Source: Tannerella sp. (GTDB taxonomy: Bacteria > Bacteroidota > Bacteroidia > Bacteroidales > Tannerellaceae). From it: 64,000 nt of DNA. The notes beneath the pieces are model-generated. The model saw only the letters and a program-made list of their open reading frames with translations. It did not search any database and had not been told where the DNA came from. The stretch spans positions 1 through 64,000 of the forward strand of contig JAISMO010000163.1 of NCBI GenBank assembly GCA_031276675.1, written 5' to 3'. Below, in pieces: positions 30,652-41,431 of the stretch. The position numbers and the translations under genes were made by a program. How positions within the stretch are numbered: the stretch's first letter is position 1; each line of letters opens with the position of its first letter.

Positions 30652-33600
30652 ATGAAGAAGTATTTCTTTTTATTATTCCTGCTGGGCAGCCCGGTAACGT
30701 TTGCCCAGACTCATTTCTGGGAAGATCCCCGGATTGTGGACGAAGGGAAAGAGCCTGCCAGAGCGTATTTTATTCCCTATGCCGACGCAGCGCAGGTGGA
30801 ACGTGACGACAAGTTTGAGTCGCCTTATGTGAAATCGCTGAACGGCACGTGGAAGTTCCACTTTGCGGAAAATGTCGGCCGGCAACCGACCAATTTCCAT
30901 GAAGAACATTTGGACGACGCCTCATGGAAAGACATTCAGGTGCCCGGAAGCTGGGAAACACAAGGCTTCGGTATACCCGTGTATACGAACATCAAGTACA
31001 TTTTCCCCGTCAACCCGCCATACGTAGACAACGACGATCTGCCCATCGGCACGTATCGCACCTGGTTTGAAGTCCCGGCCGCCTTCGAGGGCAGGGAAAT
31101 CTTCCTGCACTTCGGCTCCATCTCCGGCGCGGCAACGATCTGCGTAAACGGCCGGAAAATCGGCTATACCAAAGCCGCCAAAACGCCGGCGGAGTTCAAC
31201 CTCACGCCCTGTCTGAAAGCCGGCAGAAACCTGCTGGCAATACAGGTCTTCAAATGGAGCGACGCCTCCTATCTCGAAGACCAGGACTTCTGGCGCCTGG
31301 CCGGCATCGAACGCGACGTCCTGCTGATGGCCCGGCCAAAGGTATCCATCGAAGATTTCTTCATCGTCGGCGACCTGGACGAAGACTACCGGAACGGACT
31401 CTTTCGCGCGGATGTCACGCTCCGCAACTTCACCCCGGACAGGGCGAAAACTCACAAGGTCAAACTCTCCCTGATTGACGAAACCGGCAAACGAATCGTT
31501 TCCAAAGACCGGAATGTCAGTGGCATCCCGGCACAGGGCAGCAAGTCGGTCACTTTCTCGGCGACCGTACCCGAACCGGCCAAATGGAGTGCGGAATCTC
31601 CCACGCTCTATTCCGTCGTCATCGAACTGCAGGACGCAAACGGCCAAACGGCGGAATGGGCAGGCTGCAAAACCGGTTTCAAAAAAGTGGAAATCAGGGA
31701 CAGCCGCTTGCTTTTCAACGGTCAGCCGGTGATTATTCGCGGAGTGAACCTTCACGAACATCATGAACACTATGGGCATTACGTGGACCAGGCGACGCGC
31801 ATCAAAGATCTCGAACTGATGAAGCGACACAACATCAACGCCATCCGTACCAGCCATTACCCGCAGGCCCCTGAGTTTTACCGGCTCTGCGACCGCTACG
31901 GATTCTACGTAGTCGACGAGGTCAACCTCGAAGCCCACGGCATGGACGGGTTCGACCGCAGCCGTCACCCCTCTTTCATCGAAGACTGGAAAGGCCAGCA
32001 TCTGGACCGTACGGTCCGCGTCTTTGAGCGTGACAAGAATTTCCCCTGTGTCATCAACTGGTCGCTGGGCAACGAAAGTGACTTCGGCCCCAACTACGAA
32101 CTGACCTTCCGGTGGCTCAAGGAGCACGACAGGGCCAAACGTCCCGTCCAGTGCAACCGCGCCGGAGAAAATCCTTTCACGGACATCGTCTGCCCGATGT
32201 ACGACAAGATTCCCGACATGATCCGGTATGCCGTCAAACCCGGTATCTACCGTCCCTATATCCAGTGTGAATATGCCCATTCCATGGGCAACAGCACCGG
32301 CGATTTTCAGGATTACTGGGATGTTTTCATGCAATACCCCGTCCTGCAGGGCGGATTCATTTGGGACTGGGTAGACCAGGGGCTTGCAGTCCGCGACAAT
32401 CTGGGACGCAAATACTGGGCCTACGGCGGCGATCTGGGCGGACACCGCTGGACACACGACGAGAACTTCTGTGCCAACGGCCTGATTGCCGCCGACCGCA
32501 CGCCGCATCCCGCGCTGAACGAGGTGAAGAAAGTATACCAGTCCATCCGGATGGAAGAAGACTTCACCACCGTTCCGGGACAAATCCGTATGCAGAATCA
32601 TTTCCTGTTTACCGACCTGAACAGTTTCGACTACGCGTGGGAACTGTATGCCGACGGCGAACGTGTGGATGCCGGGCAGTGGCAAGTGGAAGGTAAGCCG
32701 GGCGCTACGCTGCAGACGGTGGTACCCTGTAATGCCTCGCGTGTCGGGACGGACAGGGAGTATTTCCTGGTCGTGAAAGCGCTGACCCGTCGGGCCACGG
32801 AGCCGGTACCCGCCGGCCACGTCATTGCCGAGGAGCAGTTCCTGCTCTGTGCGCCGGCAAAGCAGCGCGCTGCGAACCCCGGCGGAAGCGTCCGGCTCCG
32901 GCACACGGACCGGGAGGTCGCCTTCACCAGCGCCGACGGGCTGGTGAGTGGAAAGATTTCCAAACAGAACGGACGCCTGTCCGAATATACCTGTGACGGG
33001 AAGCCATTGCTCACGCAGGAGCCTGTTCCCCATTTCTGGCGTGCACCCACGGACAACGACTTTGGCCGTCAACTCCAGCGTACCTCCAACCTCTGGCGGA
33101 ACGCCGGCGAAAGCCTGACGCCGGCTGAACTTACCGTTTCCATACTTGACGGCGATGTGGTCGTTCGTGCCGAACAGAAAATCAACTATCTGGACATTCC
33201 CTACATCACGCAGTACTGCATCCGTCCCGACGGCTCCATCGAAGTGTCGGGCACAATGAACCTGACCGGCAAAAACCTGCCCGAACCGGTACGTTTCGGC
33301 ATGAAAATGCAACTTCCGGCGCACTTTGACCGGGTTACCTATTACGGGCGCGGTCCGTGGGAGAACTATAGCGACCGCCATACGTCTGCCTTTGTGAAGA
33401 AATACAGTTGCACGGTCGACGAGTTGAACTACGACTACATCCGTCCGCAGGAAAACGGTTACCGGACAGACGTGCGCTACGTTGCATTTACCGACGCCTC
33501 CGGTTTCGGCCTTCGATTTGAGGAAAGCGTTGCCAACCGCATCTGTTTCAACGCCCGTCACAACCCGGACGAAGATCTTGACCCCGGATTCGGAAAAAAG

Positions 33601-33777
33601 CAAATGCACCCCACGAACGTATATCCCCGTAACAGTCTGTTCGTCAACATCGACCTTGCGCAGACGGGCGTCGGCGGAGATGACAGCTGGGGCGCCAAAC
33701 CGCTGGATAAATACCGCCTGCTGGAGGAGACGTATTCCTATACCTTCCTTATCAGGCCGGTCGTAAACGGAAGGTGA
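30652..33777 (+). CDS. lacZ: Beta-galactosidase, GH2
   Basis: 1041 aa; NAIRTSHYPQAPEFYRLCDRYGFYVVDEVNLEAHG; CVINWSLGNESDFG; YIQCEYAHSMGNSTG. Confidence 0.93.
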   Translation: MKKYFFLLFLLGSPVTFAQTHFWEDPRIVDEGKEPARAYFIPYADAAQVERDDKFESPYVKSLNGTWKFHFAENVGRQPTNFHEEHLDDASWKDIQVPGSWETQGFGIPVYTNIKYIFPVNPPYVDNDDLPIGTYRTWFEVPAAFEGREIFLHFGSISGAATICVNGRKIGYTKAAKTPAEFNLTPCLKAGRNLLAIQVFKWSDASYLEDQDFWRLAGIERDVLLMARPKVSIEDFFIVGDLDEDYRNGLFRADVTLRNFTPDRAKTHKVKLSLIDETGKRIVSKDRNVSGIPAQGSKSVTFSATVPEPAKWSAESPTLYSVVIELQDANGQTAEWAGCKTGFKKVEIRDSRLLFNGQPVIIRGVNLHEHHEHYGHYVDQATRIKDLELMKRHNINAIRTSHYPQAPEFYRLCDRYGFYVVDEVNLEAHGMDGFDRSRHPSFIEDWKGQHLDRTVRVFERDKNFPCVINWSLGNESDFGPNYELTFRWLKEHDRAKRPVQCNRAGENPFTDIVCPMYDKIPDMIRYAVKPGIYRPYIQCEYAHSMGNSTGDFQDYWDVFMQYPVLQGGFIWDWVDQGLAVRDNLGRKYWAYGGDLGGHRWTHDENFCANGLIAADRTPHPALNEVKKVYQSIRMEEDFTTVPGQIRMQNHFLFTDLNSFDYAWELYADGERVDAGQWQVEGKPGATLQTVVPCNASRVGTDREYFLVVKALTRRATEPVPAGHVIAEEQFLLCAPAKQRAANPGGSVRLRHTDREVAFTSADGLVSGKISKQNGRLSEYTCDGKPLLTQEPVPHFWRAPTDNDFGRQLQRTSNLWRNAGESLTPAELTVSILDGDVVVRAEQKINYLDIPYITQYCIRPDGSIEVSGTMNLTGKNLPEPVRFGMKMQLPAHFDRVTYYGRGPWENYSDRHTSAFVKKYSCTVDELNYDYIRPQENGYRTDVRYVAFTDASGFGLRFEESVANRICFNARHNPDEDLDPGFGKKQMHPTNVYPRNSLFVNIDLAQTGVGGDDSWGAKPLDKYRLLEETYSYTFLIRPVVNGR

Positions 33778-33874
33778 AGAAGCCTCTTTCCGCTGCAAAA
33801 AAGTGGAGCGCTGAGCATGAACGGCGGAGTTGCAAATACAGAAAACAGGTATTGCAACCTTTCGCAGGTCATTC

Positions 33875-33916
33875 TCCCCATGTCATCCGTTTTTGCTTCA
33901 CTTGATGACATGGGGA
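33875..33916. other. Hairpin with 13-bp perfect stem
   Basis: TCCCCATGTCATC...GATGACATGGGGA, 16-nt loop. Confidence 0.7.
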
Positions 33917-33977
33917 TACCCACCGTCGAATCAAGCAGATGTTGCAGCATGGACCGGGCGAACATGGACCATAGGGG

Positions 33978-34005
33978 CCACCCTGAAGCTACAGTTTCAG
34001 GGTGG
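33978..34005. other. Hairpin with 10-bp perfect stem
   Basis: CCACCCTGAA-gctacagt-TTCAGGGTGG. Confidence 0.65.
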
Positions 34006-34262
34006 TTGAAGCAAACTTAAGGTTCATAAAGTGTCCTCCCTGCGGGAGGGTCTGTTACACGCCACTCCTTTCGCATCCCTAAAACGGAACGGGCCGAACG
34101 GTATGGCAAAATTCTTCACCAGACGTTTTTCGATGAAGAAGAATATCATTACTTTTGCACCGCAATTTAATATGGCATAATGTGAAGAAAATAACTTTTT
34201 TGTTGCGCATTAGCGCATATCCTTACGGAGGAAATGATCCCGAAAGCCTTGTGGAAATCGCC

Positions 34263-34451
34263 GATTCCCCATGGGAAATTACCGATTCCCCATGGGGAAT
34301 TGTCGATTCCTCATGGGGAATTGCCGATTCCTCAACGGGAATTGTCGATTCCCCAACGGGAATTGTTGATTCCCCATGGGGAATTGTTGATTCCCCATGG
34401 GGAATTATCGGTTTCCCAACGGGAATTGCCGGTTCCCCGGTGGAAATTAGC
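34263..34451. repeat. Palindromic tandem array C, period 21 bp, 9 units, core ATTCCCCATGGGGAAT
   Basis: Units gattccccatgggaaattacc, gattccccatggggaattgtc, gattcctcatggggaattgcc, gattcctcaacgggaattgtc, etc. Confidence 0.93.
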
Positions 34452-34510
34452 ACTGCACAAACATATTTTTCTCCTCAAAAACAAGCCATTTAAAGAAAAT
34501 AGCGGGATCA

Positions 34511-35605
34511 TTGAAAACAGAAAACCATACTCTTCTGTCCGGATTAAACAGCCTGGCCGGCCGTTTTGAGGAAGTCTCGACGCTGATTACCGATCCGGCG
34601 GTCATCGCCGACCGGAAACGCTTTACCCGTCTTTCCAGGGAATACAGGGAGCTGGACAGCCTGATGAACGTAAGGGCAACCTATTTGCAGACGCTTAGGG
34701 GCATTGAGGAAGCCAGGACGGTTTTGTCCGGCGACACGGATGCAGACATGCGGGAAATCGCTCGCGAGGAACTGGACGCCTGTCAGACGCAACTGCCCGG
34801 ACTGGAGGAAAATATCAAACTGCTGCTGCTTCCGGCCGACCCGCAGGACGGGAAAAACGCCATCGTTGAAATCCGGGGCGGAACCGGCGGCGATGAAGCG
34901 GCCATTTTTGCAGGAGACCTGTTCAGGATGTATGCAAAATACTGCGAATCGAAAGGCTGGAAAGTGCAGGTCACGCATTACAGCGAAGGCGTGACCGGGG
35001 GTTACAGGGAGATTGTTTTTACAGTAACGGGCGAAGGCGTATACGGCATTCTGAAATACGAATCGGGCGTGCATCGCGTACAGCGGGTGCCGCAGACCGA
35101 AGCGCAGGGACGCATACATACTTCGGCGGCCACGGTGGCCGTGCTGCCGGAAGCCGACGAATTTGATGTGGAAATCAACGAGAAACGGGATATCCGGCGC
35201 GATGAATTTTGTTCGTCCGGCGCCGGAGGACAGTCTGTGAACACGACGTATTCGGCCATCCGCCTGACGCATATCCCGTCCGGTATTGTGGTACAGTGCC
35301 AGGACGAACGTTCCAAACTGAAGAATTACGACAAGGCGCTGGCCGAACTGCGAACCAGGTTATACAACCTTGAATACCGGAAATACCTGGACGAGATTGC
35401 CTCCAAACGTAAAACCATGGTTTCTACCGGCGATCGGTCGGCCAAAATCCGTACCTACAATTATCCGCAGGGACGCATCACCGATCATCGCATCAACTAT
35501 ACGGCATATAACCTGTCCGCCTTTATGGACGGGAACATACAGGACTGTATCGACCACCTGACCGTGGCCGAAAATACGGAACGGCTTAAAGCAGGCAAAT
35601 TATAA
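34511..35605 (+). CDS. prfA: Peptide chain release factor 1 (TTG start)
   Basis: [57 protein letters not shown]; first codon is TTG. Confidence 0.93.
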   Translation: MKTENHTLLSGLNSLAGRFEEVSTLITDPAVIADRKRFTRLSREYRELDSLMNVRATYLQTLRGIEEARTVLSGDTDADMREIAREELDACQTQLPGLEENIKLLLLPADPQDGKNAIVEIRGGTGGDEAAIFAGDLFRMYAKYCESKGWKVQVTHYSEGVTGGYREIVFTVTGEGVYGILKYESGVHRVQRVPQTEAQGRIHTSAATVAVLPEADEFDVEINEKRDIRRDEFCSSGAGGQSVNTTYSAIRLTHIPSGIVVQCQDERSKLKNYDKALAELRTRLYNLEYRKYLDEIASKRKTMVSTGDRSAKIRTYNYPQGRITDHRINYTAYNLSAFMDGNIQDCIDHLTVAENTERLKAGKL

Positions 35606-35630
35606 TTATCAATCTAATGTACCGAGCAAA

Positions 35631-36455
35631 ATGACCAAACAGACGCTTATTGAAAACATATGGAGAAAACAGTCATTCCTGTGCGTGGGTCTGGATACGG
35701 ATATCCGGAAAATCCCCACGCATCTGCTGAACGGCGACGACCCGGTGTTTGAGTTCAACAGGGCGATTATCGATGCCACGGCTGCATACAGCGTGGCATA
35801 CAAACCCAACCTGGCCTTTTACGAAAGCCTCGGCGCGAAAGGCTACACGGCTTTTGAACGGACGGTAGCCTACCTGCGTGAACACCATCCCGACCAGTTC
35901 ATTATTGCCGATGCCAAACGCGGCGACATCGGGAACACTTCCGGGCTGTATGCCCGTTTCTTTTTTGAACACGCGGACGTCGACGCCGTGACGGTTACGC
36001 CGTATATGGGCGAGGACAGCGTAAAGCCGTTCCTGACGGAAGGGCGGTGGGTGATTTTGCTGGCGCTGACCTCCAACAGGGGGGCGCAGGATTTTCAATT
36101 CACACGGGATGCCAGGGGGGAACGCCTGTTTGAAAAGGTGCTGAAGAGGTCGCAGGAATGGGCGGACGATGAACAGATGATGTATGTTGCCGGCGCTACG
36201 CAGGGATGTATGCTTGCGGAAATCCGCAAACATGCGCCCAGTCATTTTTTGCTGGTACCGGGCGTCGGCGCTCAGGGCGGATCGCTGGCGGAAGTCTGTA
36301 AATACGGAATGAACAGTGCGTGCGGACTGCTGGTAAATTCATCGCGTGCAATTATTTACGCCGATTCGACCGAAGCATTTGCCGCGGCAGCCCGCCGCGA
36401 AGCGCGGAAAATACAGCGGGAGATGGCCGGATACCTGTCCAGGATAGCAAAATAA
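35631..36455 (+). CDS. pyrF: Orotidine-5'-phosphate decarboxylase
   Basis: [48 protein letters not shown]. Confidence 0.92.
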   Translation: MTKQTLIENIWRKQSFLCVGLDTDIRKIPTHLLNGDDPVFEFNRAIIDATAAYSVAYKPNLAFYESLGAKGYTAFERTVAYLREHHPDQFIIADAKRGDIGNTSGLYARFFFEHADVDAVTVTPYMGEDSVKPFLTEGRWVILLALTSNRGAQDFQFTRDARGERLFEKVLKRSQEWADDEQMMYVAGATQGCMLAEIRKHAPSHFLLVPGVGAQGGSLAEVCKYGMNSACGLLVNSSRAIIYADSTEAFAAAARREARKIQREMAGYLSRIAK

Positions 36456-36601
36456 TCCTAAATGATAGGCTTGTCCGAAAATTATTGCCACCTTTGTGAA
36501 CTTTTTTTCAACGGTATGAAAAAGGAGATCAAAGGAACAGAATTGCAATCAATCTGATTTGTACAGATAGCAGGTGTATAACGAAGCACACTAAAATAGA
36601 C

Positions 36602-37642
36602 ATGGAGTTTTCAGCTCAACAAATAGCAAGTTTCCTGAACGGAACAGTTGAAGGGAATCCGGAAGTAAAGGTGAACCGTTTTTCAAAGATTGAAGAAGGT
36701 CATTCCGGCTCTCTGACATTTTTGGCCAATCCGAAATACGAAAGTTACATTTACCGCACGAAGGCAAGTATCGTACTGGTAAATAACGATTTTACCCCAT
36801 CGGCAGCCGTCCCGGCCACCCTGGTGAAGGTACCCAATGCCTATGCTTCCCTGGCCCTGCTGATGAATCTGGCAGAACAGACCAAACCCAAAAAGACGGG
36901 CGTCGCCCCGAGCGCCTGCATTGCCGCCTCGGCCACAGTCGGTGAAGACTGTTACGTCGGCGAGATGGCATACATCGGCGAACAGTCCGTCATCGGGAAA
37001 GGTTGCCTGATTTATCCACATGCCTGCATCGGCGACCGCGTGACGGTCGGCGACGGCACGATTATCTATCCCCATGTGACAATTTACGCCGACTCCGTCA
37101 TCGGTCGGAACTGCATCCTGCAGGCCGGCTCCGTCATCGGTTCGGATGGCTTCGGATTTGCGCCGGAAGGCGATACGTACCTGAAAATTCCACAGATCGG
37201 AAATGTCATCCTCGAAGACGACGTGGAAATTGGAGCCAATACGACCATTGACCGTGCCGCGATGGGGTCGACTCTCATTCGCCGCGGCGTGAAACTGGAC
37301 AATTTGATTCAAATCGCTCACAACGTGGAAATAGGAAAAGATACGGTCGTGGCGGCGCAAACAGGCATTGCCGGTTCGACGAAAGTCGGCGAACGCTGCA
37401 TGTTTGGCGGACAGGTCGGGCTGGTCGGTCACATTCGGATTGCCGACCAAGTGCAAATCGGCGCCCAGTCCGGCATTGCGCGGAGCATTACCCGGGCCGG
37501 TTCGGTGATGGGCAGTCCGGGCATACCCGCCAGGGATTTTTTTCGCTCAAGAGTCGTGTTCAACAAGCTGCCGGAACTGTACCGTACGCTGAACCGGCTG
37601 GAAAAAGAGGTGGAAGCATTGAAAGAAAACAATCATAAATAG
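36602..37642 (+). CDS. lpxD: UDP-3-O-(3-hydroxyacyl)glucosamine N-acyltransferase
   Basis: Left-handed beta-helix hexapeptides; [27 protein letters not shown]. Confidence 0.92.
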   Translation: MEFSAQQIASFLNGTVEGNPEVKVNRFSKIEEGHSGSLTFLANPKYESYIYRTKASIVLVNNDFTPSAAVPATLVKVPNAYASLALLMNLAEQTKPKKTGVAPSACIAASATVGEDCYVGEMAYIGEQSVIGKGCLIYPHACIGDRVTVGDGTIIYPHVTIYADSVIGRNCILQAGSVIGSDGFGFAPEGDTYLKIPQIGNVILEDDVEIGANTTIDRAAMGSTLIRRGVKLDNLIQIAHNVEIGKDTVVAAQTGIAGSTKVGERCMFGGQVGLVGHIRIADQVQIGAQSGIARSITRAGSVMGSPGIPARDFFRSRVVFNKLPELYRTLNRLEKEVEALKENNHK

Positions 37643-37652
37643 AACGATCGAA

Positions 37653-39038
37653 ATGCAGAAACAGAAAACGCTTGCGACCAGCTTTTCATTGCAGGGCAAG
37701 GGATTGCATACCGGACTGGACATTCATATCACATTTCATCCTGCACCGGAAAATCATGGATACAAAATAAAGCGCATCGACCTTGAAGGGCAACCCGTGA
37801 TAGATGCCCTGGCAGAAAATGTGGTGAATACGCAACGCGGCACGGTCGTCTCCAAAAACGGAGTGCAGGTCAGTACGATTGAACATGCAATGGCTGCATT
37901 ATACGCATGGGAAATAGACAACTGTCTGATCGAAGTGGATGCAATGGAATTTCCGATTCTTGACGGCAGCGCCCGTTTCTTCTCGGAAGCAATCGAGCAG
38001 GCCGGATGGGTGGAACAAAATGCACCGAAAGATTTTTATATCGTTCGTCACAAAATAGAAGTGACGGACCCGCAGACCGGCTCGTCGCTCGTTATCCTTC
38101 CCGACGAAAAATTCAGTGTCAACGTCCTGATTTCTTATGATTCGTCCGTACTCTTCAACCAGTATGCCGTATTGAACGACCTGAGCGAATTTGCCTCCGA
38201 ACTGGCCGCTTCGCGCACGTTTGTTTTTGTCCGCGAAGTAAAAATGCTGCTGGAAAACAATCTCATCAAGGGCGGTGATCTGGATAACGCCATCGTCATC
38301 TACGACGAGCGGATGTCGCAGGAAGAACTGGACCGGCTGGCCGACCGGGTGGGACTGCCGCACAAGAACATGAAAGAGCTGGGCTATGTCAACGACAAAC
38401 CGCTCGTATACGTGAACGAACCGGCACGGCATAAACTGATGGATGTGATCGGCGACATCGCGTTGATCGGAAAGCCTGTCCGCGGACACATCATCGCTAC
38501 CCGGCCGGGACACAAAATCAACAACCAGCTGGCTCGAATGATTCGCAAAGATATAAAGCTGAATGACGTACAGGCGCCCATCTATCAACCCGAACGGCCG
38601 CCCGCCATGGACATCAGCCGGATTCGCGAGCTGCTTCCGCACCGCTATCCTTTCCTGCTGGTTGACAAAATCATCGAAATCGAAGGCAATTACATTGTCG
38701 GTATCAAGAATGTAACGGTCAATGAACCCTTTTTTCAGGGACATTTTCCGCAGGAACCGGTCATGCCGGGCGTTTTGCTGGTTGAGGCAATGGCGCAGAC
38801 AGGCGGATTGCTGGTGCTCAATTCGGTCAGTGAACCGGAACGGTATTCCACCTATTTCATGAAAATCGACAACGTCAAGTTTCGTCAGAAAGTCGTTCCC
38901 GGCGACACGCTGATTTTTCGCCTGGAATTGCTGGCTCCCATCCGCAGAGGCATTTCCACCATGAAAGGGCATGTGTTTATCGGCGAAAAGGTAGCCTGCG
39001 AAGCAGAATTTATGGCACAAATTATTAAAAACAAATAG
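37653..39038 (+). CDS. lpxC/fabZ: Bifunctional LpxC deacetylase / FabZ dehydratase
   Basis: SFSLQGKGLHTGLDIHITFHPAPENHGYKIKRID; C-term LPHRYPFLLVDKI and GHFPQEPVMPGVLLVEAMAQTGG. Confidence 0.95.
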   Translation: MQKQKTLATSFSLQGKGLHTGLDIHITFHPAPENHGYKIKRIDLEGQPVIDALAENVVNTQRGTVVSKNGVQVSTIEHAMAALYAWEIDNCLIEVDAMEFPILDGSARFFSEAIEQAGWVEQNAPKDFYIVRHKIEVTDPQTGSSLVILPDEKFSVNVLISYDSSVLFNQYAVLNDLSEFASELAASRTFVFVREVKMLLENNLIKGGDLDNAIVIYDERMSQEELDRLADRVGLPHKNMKELGYVNDKPLVYVNEPARHKLMDVIGDIALIGKPVRGHIIATRPGHKINNQLARMIRKDIKLNDVQAPIYQPERPPAMDISRIRELLPHRYPFLLVDKIIEIEGNYIVGIKNVTVNEPFFQGHFPQEPVMPGVLLVEAMAQTGGLLVLNSVSEPERYSTYFMKIDNVKFRQKVVPGDTLIFRLELLAPIRRGISTMKGHVFIGEKVACEAEFMAQIIKNK

Positions 39039-39040
39039 CA

Positions 39041-39826
39041 ATGATGCATTCCCCTTTAGCTGTCATTCATCCCGAAGCAAAAATCGGCAACAACGTGATT
39101 ATCGACCCGTTTGTGGTCATTGAGAAAGATGTTGTTATCGGAGATAACTGTCGCCTTTTCCCTCACGCCGTCATTCTTGACGGGACCTCTGTCGGAAACA
39201 GTTGCCAGGTGTTTTCGGGAGCCGTGCTGGGTGGAACTCCGCAAGACCTGAAGTTTGCCGGCGAAAAGACTACCGTCGAAATCGGAGACTGCACGACCAT
39301 CCGTGAATGTGTCACCATCAACCGGGGTACTGCCGCCAGAGGAAAAACCGTCATCGGGAACCATTGCCTGATTATGGCCTACTCGCACGTTGCCCATGAC
39401 TGCGTGGTGAAAGACCGCGTGATTGTCGGCAACGCGGCCCAGATCGCCGGCGAAGTCGAAATCGACGACTATGCCATCGTTAGCGGAGGTACGCTGATTC
39501 ATCAGTTTACCCGTATTTCCAAACACGTCATGATCCAGGGCGGATCGCGTGTGGGGAAAGACATCCCTCCCTACACGCTAATCGGACGCGAACCGATTGT
39601 CTATTGCGGCATCAACATCGTCGGCTTACGCCGCCGCGGATTCACCAACGAACAGGTCTACCTCATTCAGGATATTTACCGTACGCTCTACACTCGCGGA
39701 CTCAATAACACGGAAGCCGTTCAGTGTATTGAAACGGAATATGAACCGAGCGTCGAACGCAACCTGATTCTGGATTTCATCAAAAGTTCGAAGCGGGGGA
39801 TTGTCCGGGGTTCGATTGACGAATAA
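39041..39826 (+). CDS. lpxA: Acyl-ACP--UDP-N-acetylglucosamine O-acyltransferase
   Basis: VIHPEAKIGNNVIIDPFVVIEKDVVIGDNC; LIMAYSHVAHDCVV. Confidence 0.93.
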   Translation: MMHSPLAVIHPEAKIGNNVIIDPFVVIEKDVVIGDNCRLFPHAVILDGTSVGNSCQVFSGAVLGGTPQDLKFAGEKTTVEIGDCTTIRECVTINRGTAARGKTVIGNHCLIMAYSHVAHDCVVKDRVIVGNAAQIAGEVEIDDYAIVSGGTLIHQFTRISKHVMIQGGSRVGKDIPPYTLIGREPIVYCGINIVGLRRRGFTNEQVYLIQDIYRTLYTRGLNNTEAVQCIETEYEPSVERNLILDFIKSSKRGIVRGSIDE

Positions 39827-39901
39827 AAAAAACGGCGCAACGGGTGCATGATGGACTGTAAGTGTTTTATTTTTGACCCGGTAAACAAATGTAATTAAAG
39901 T

Positions 39902-40462
39902 ATGATATATCAATTTCTGATTCTTTCTGATGAAGTGGACCATTTCAGGCGTGAAATACAAATCAGTCCCGCCGCCACTTTTCTTGACCTGCACCATGCC
40001 ATTCTGGAAGCCAGCGGATACAAGCACGACGAGATGTGCTCCTTTTTTATCTGCGATGAAGACTGGAGTAAAAAGACCGAAATTACGCTGATTGACATGG
40101 ACGCATCCTCCGAAGTAGACACCTATCTGATGGAGAACACCACGCTGGAAGAATTGCTGGAAGACGAACATCAAAAAATGCTGTACGTCTTCGATTTCCT
40201 GATGGAACGCTCGTTCTTCATCGAACTGAATAAAATCATCACGGGTCAAAATATCGACGGACCCGTCTGTTCGCTGGCTGTCGGCGATCCGCCGCCGCAG
40301 TCCGTTTCGATCGACGAAATGGAAAAACGTCTCGACCAGCACGTCGAACTGGGCGAAAATTTCTACGGCGACATGGAATATAACGACGATGAACTCAATA
40401 CGATTTCAGGCGATTACGACGACGACAGCATCGGCAGCTACTACGACGACGAGCGTTATTGA
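39902..40462 (+). CDS. pRiA4b ORF-3-like family protein
   Basis: FRREIQISPAATFLDLHHAILEASGYKHDEMCSFFI; acidic C-terminal tail. Confidence 0.65.
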   Translation: MIYQFLILSDEVDHFRREIQISPAATFLDLHHAILEASGYKHDEMCSFFICDEDWSKKTEITLIDMDASSEVDTYLMENTTLEELLEDEHQKMLYVFDFLMERSFFIELNKIITGQNIDGPVCSLAVGDPPPQSVSIDEMEKRLDQHVELGENFYGDMEYNDDELNTISGDYDDDSIGSYYDDERY

Positions 40463-41370
40463 TGAACGCACTGCTTGTGTTGATCGGCCCCACCGGTACG
40501 GGAAAGACGGAACTGAGCCTGCAACTGGCCGAAAGATTCGGCGCCCCCGTTATTTCGGCCGATTCGCGCCAGCTCTACAAAGACCTGCCCGTCGGAACGG
40601 CGGCTCCTTCACCCGAACAGCAGGCGCGCATCAGACATTACATGGTCGGCACGCTGGCGCTGGATGATTATTACAGCGCCAGCCGGTTTGAAGAAGAAGT
40701 CCTTGTCCTTTTAAAAGAACTGTTTGTCCTACACCCCGCAGTCCTGATGGTCGGCGGGTCAATGCTGTATATCGACGCCATATGCAAGGGGCTGGACGAA
40801 ATTCCCGCCGTCACGCCCGAGGTACGGAAAACGCTTTGGAAACAATATGAACGGGAGGGAATAGCCGTCCTTCTGGAAGAACTGAAGGAGGCCGATCCCG
40901 TCCATTATCAAAAAGTCGACCGGAGGAACCACAGACGGGTTATTCATGCGCTTGAAATCTGCCGGATGACCGGCAGGCCGTATTCGTCCTTCTGTACCCG
41001 CGCCGTCCGGGAACGACCCTTCCGCATCATTCAAATCGGCCTCATCCGCCCGCGCGAAGAACTCTACGAACGCATCAACCGGCGGGTCGACCGGATGATG
41101 GCGAACGGACTGGTTGACGAGGCTCGCCGCGTCTATCCATTCCGTCATCTCAACGCGCTGAACACGGTGGGATACAAGGAACTGTTTCGCTTTTTCAATG
41201 GAGAATGGCCGTTAGACACGGCTGTCGAACAAATCAAACGCAACACGCGCATCTATGCCCGCAAGCAAATGACCTGGTTCAAGCGGGACAAAAGCATAGA
41301 CTGGTTTCATCCGGACGATATAACCGCCATCCGGGCGCATGTCGATCAAGCCCTGAACAGCCAGAAATAA
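40459..41370 (+). CDS. miaA: tRNA dimethylallyltransferase
   Basis: LIGPTGTGKTELSLQLAERFGAPVISADSRQLYKDLPVGTAAP. Confidence 0.93.
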   Translation: MMNALLVLIGPTGTGKTELSLQLAERFGAPVISADSRQLYKDLPVGTAAPSPEQQARIRHYMVGTLALDDYYSASRFEEEVLVLLKELFVLHPAVLMVGGSMLYIDAICKGLDEIPAVTPEVRKTLWKQYEREGIAVLLEELKEADPVHYQKVDRRNHRRVIHALEICRMTGRPYSSFCTRAVRERPFRIIQIGLIRPREELYERINRRVDRMMANGLVDEARRVYPFRHLNALNTVGYKELFRFFNGEWPLDTAVEQIKRNTRIYARKQMTWFKRDKSIDWFHPDDITAIRAHVDQALNSQK

Positions 41371-41431
41371 AGGTCTGCCATACCGTTTCGGCACGCTTCC
41401 ATAAAGTACACTGAATATTTGACGCCCGCCG

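Noticed and set aside
30922-33798. 958-aa minus-strand ORF opposite lacZ
   Set aside because: Antisense shadow ORF of a well-supported GH2 gene; composition-driven, no recognisable domain.
37653-39038. LpxC-FabZ fusion as novel
   Set aside because: This bifunctional enzyme is well known in Bacteroidetes.
39902-40462. pRiA4b ORF-3/IS1096-passenger-like protein as evidence of a mobile element
   Set aside because: The family name is historical; the gene sits in a housekeeping context with no transposase or repeats nearby.
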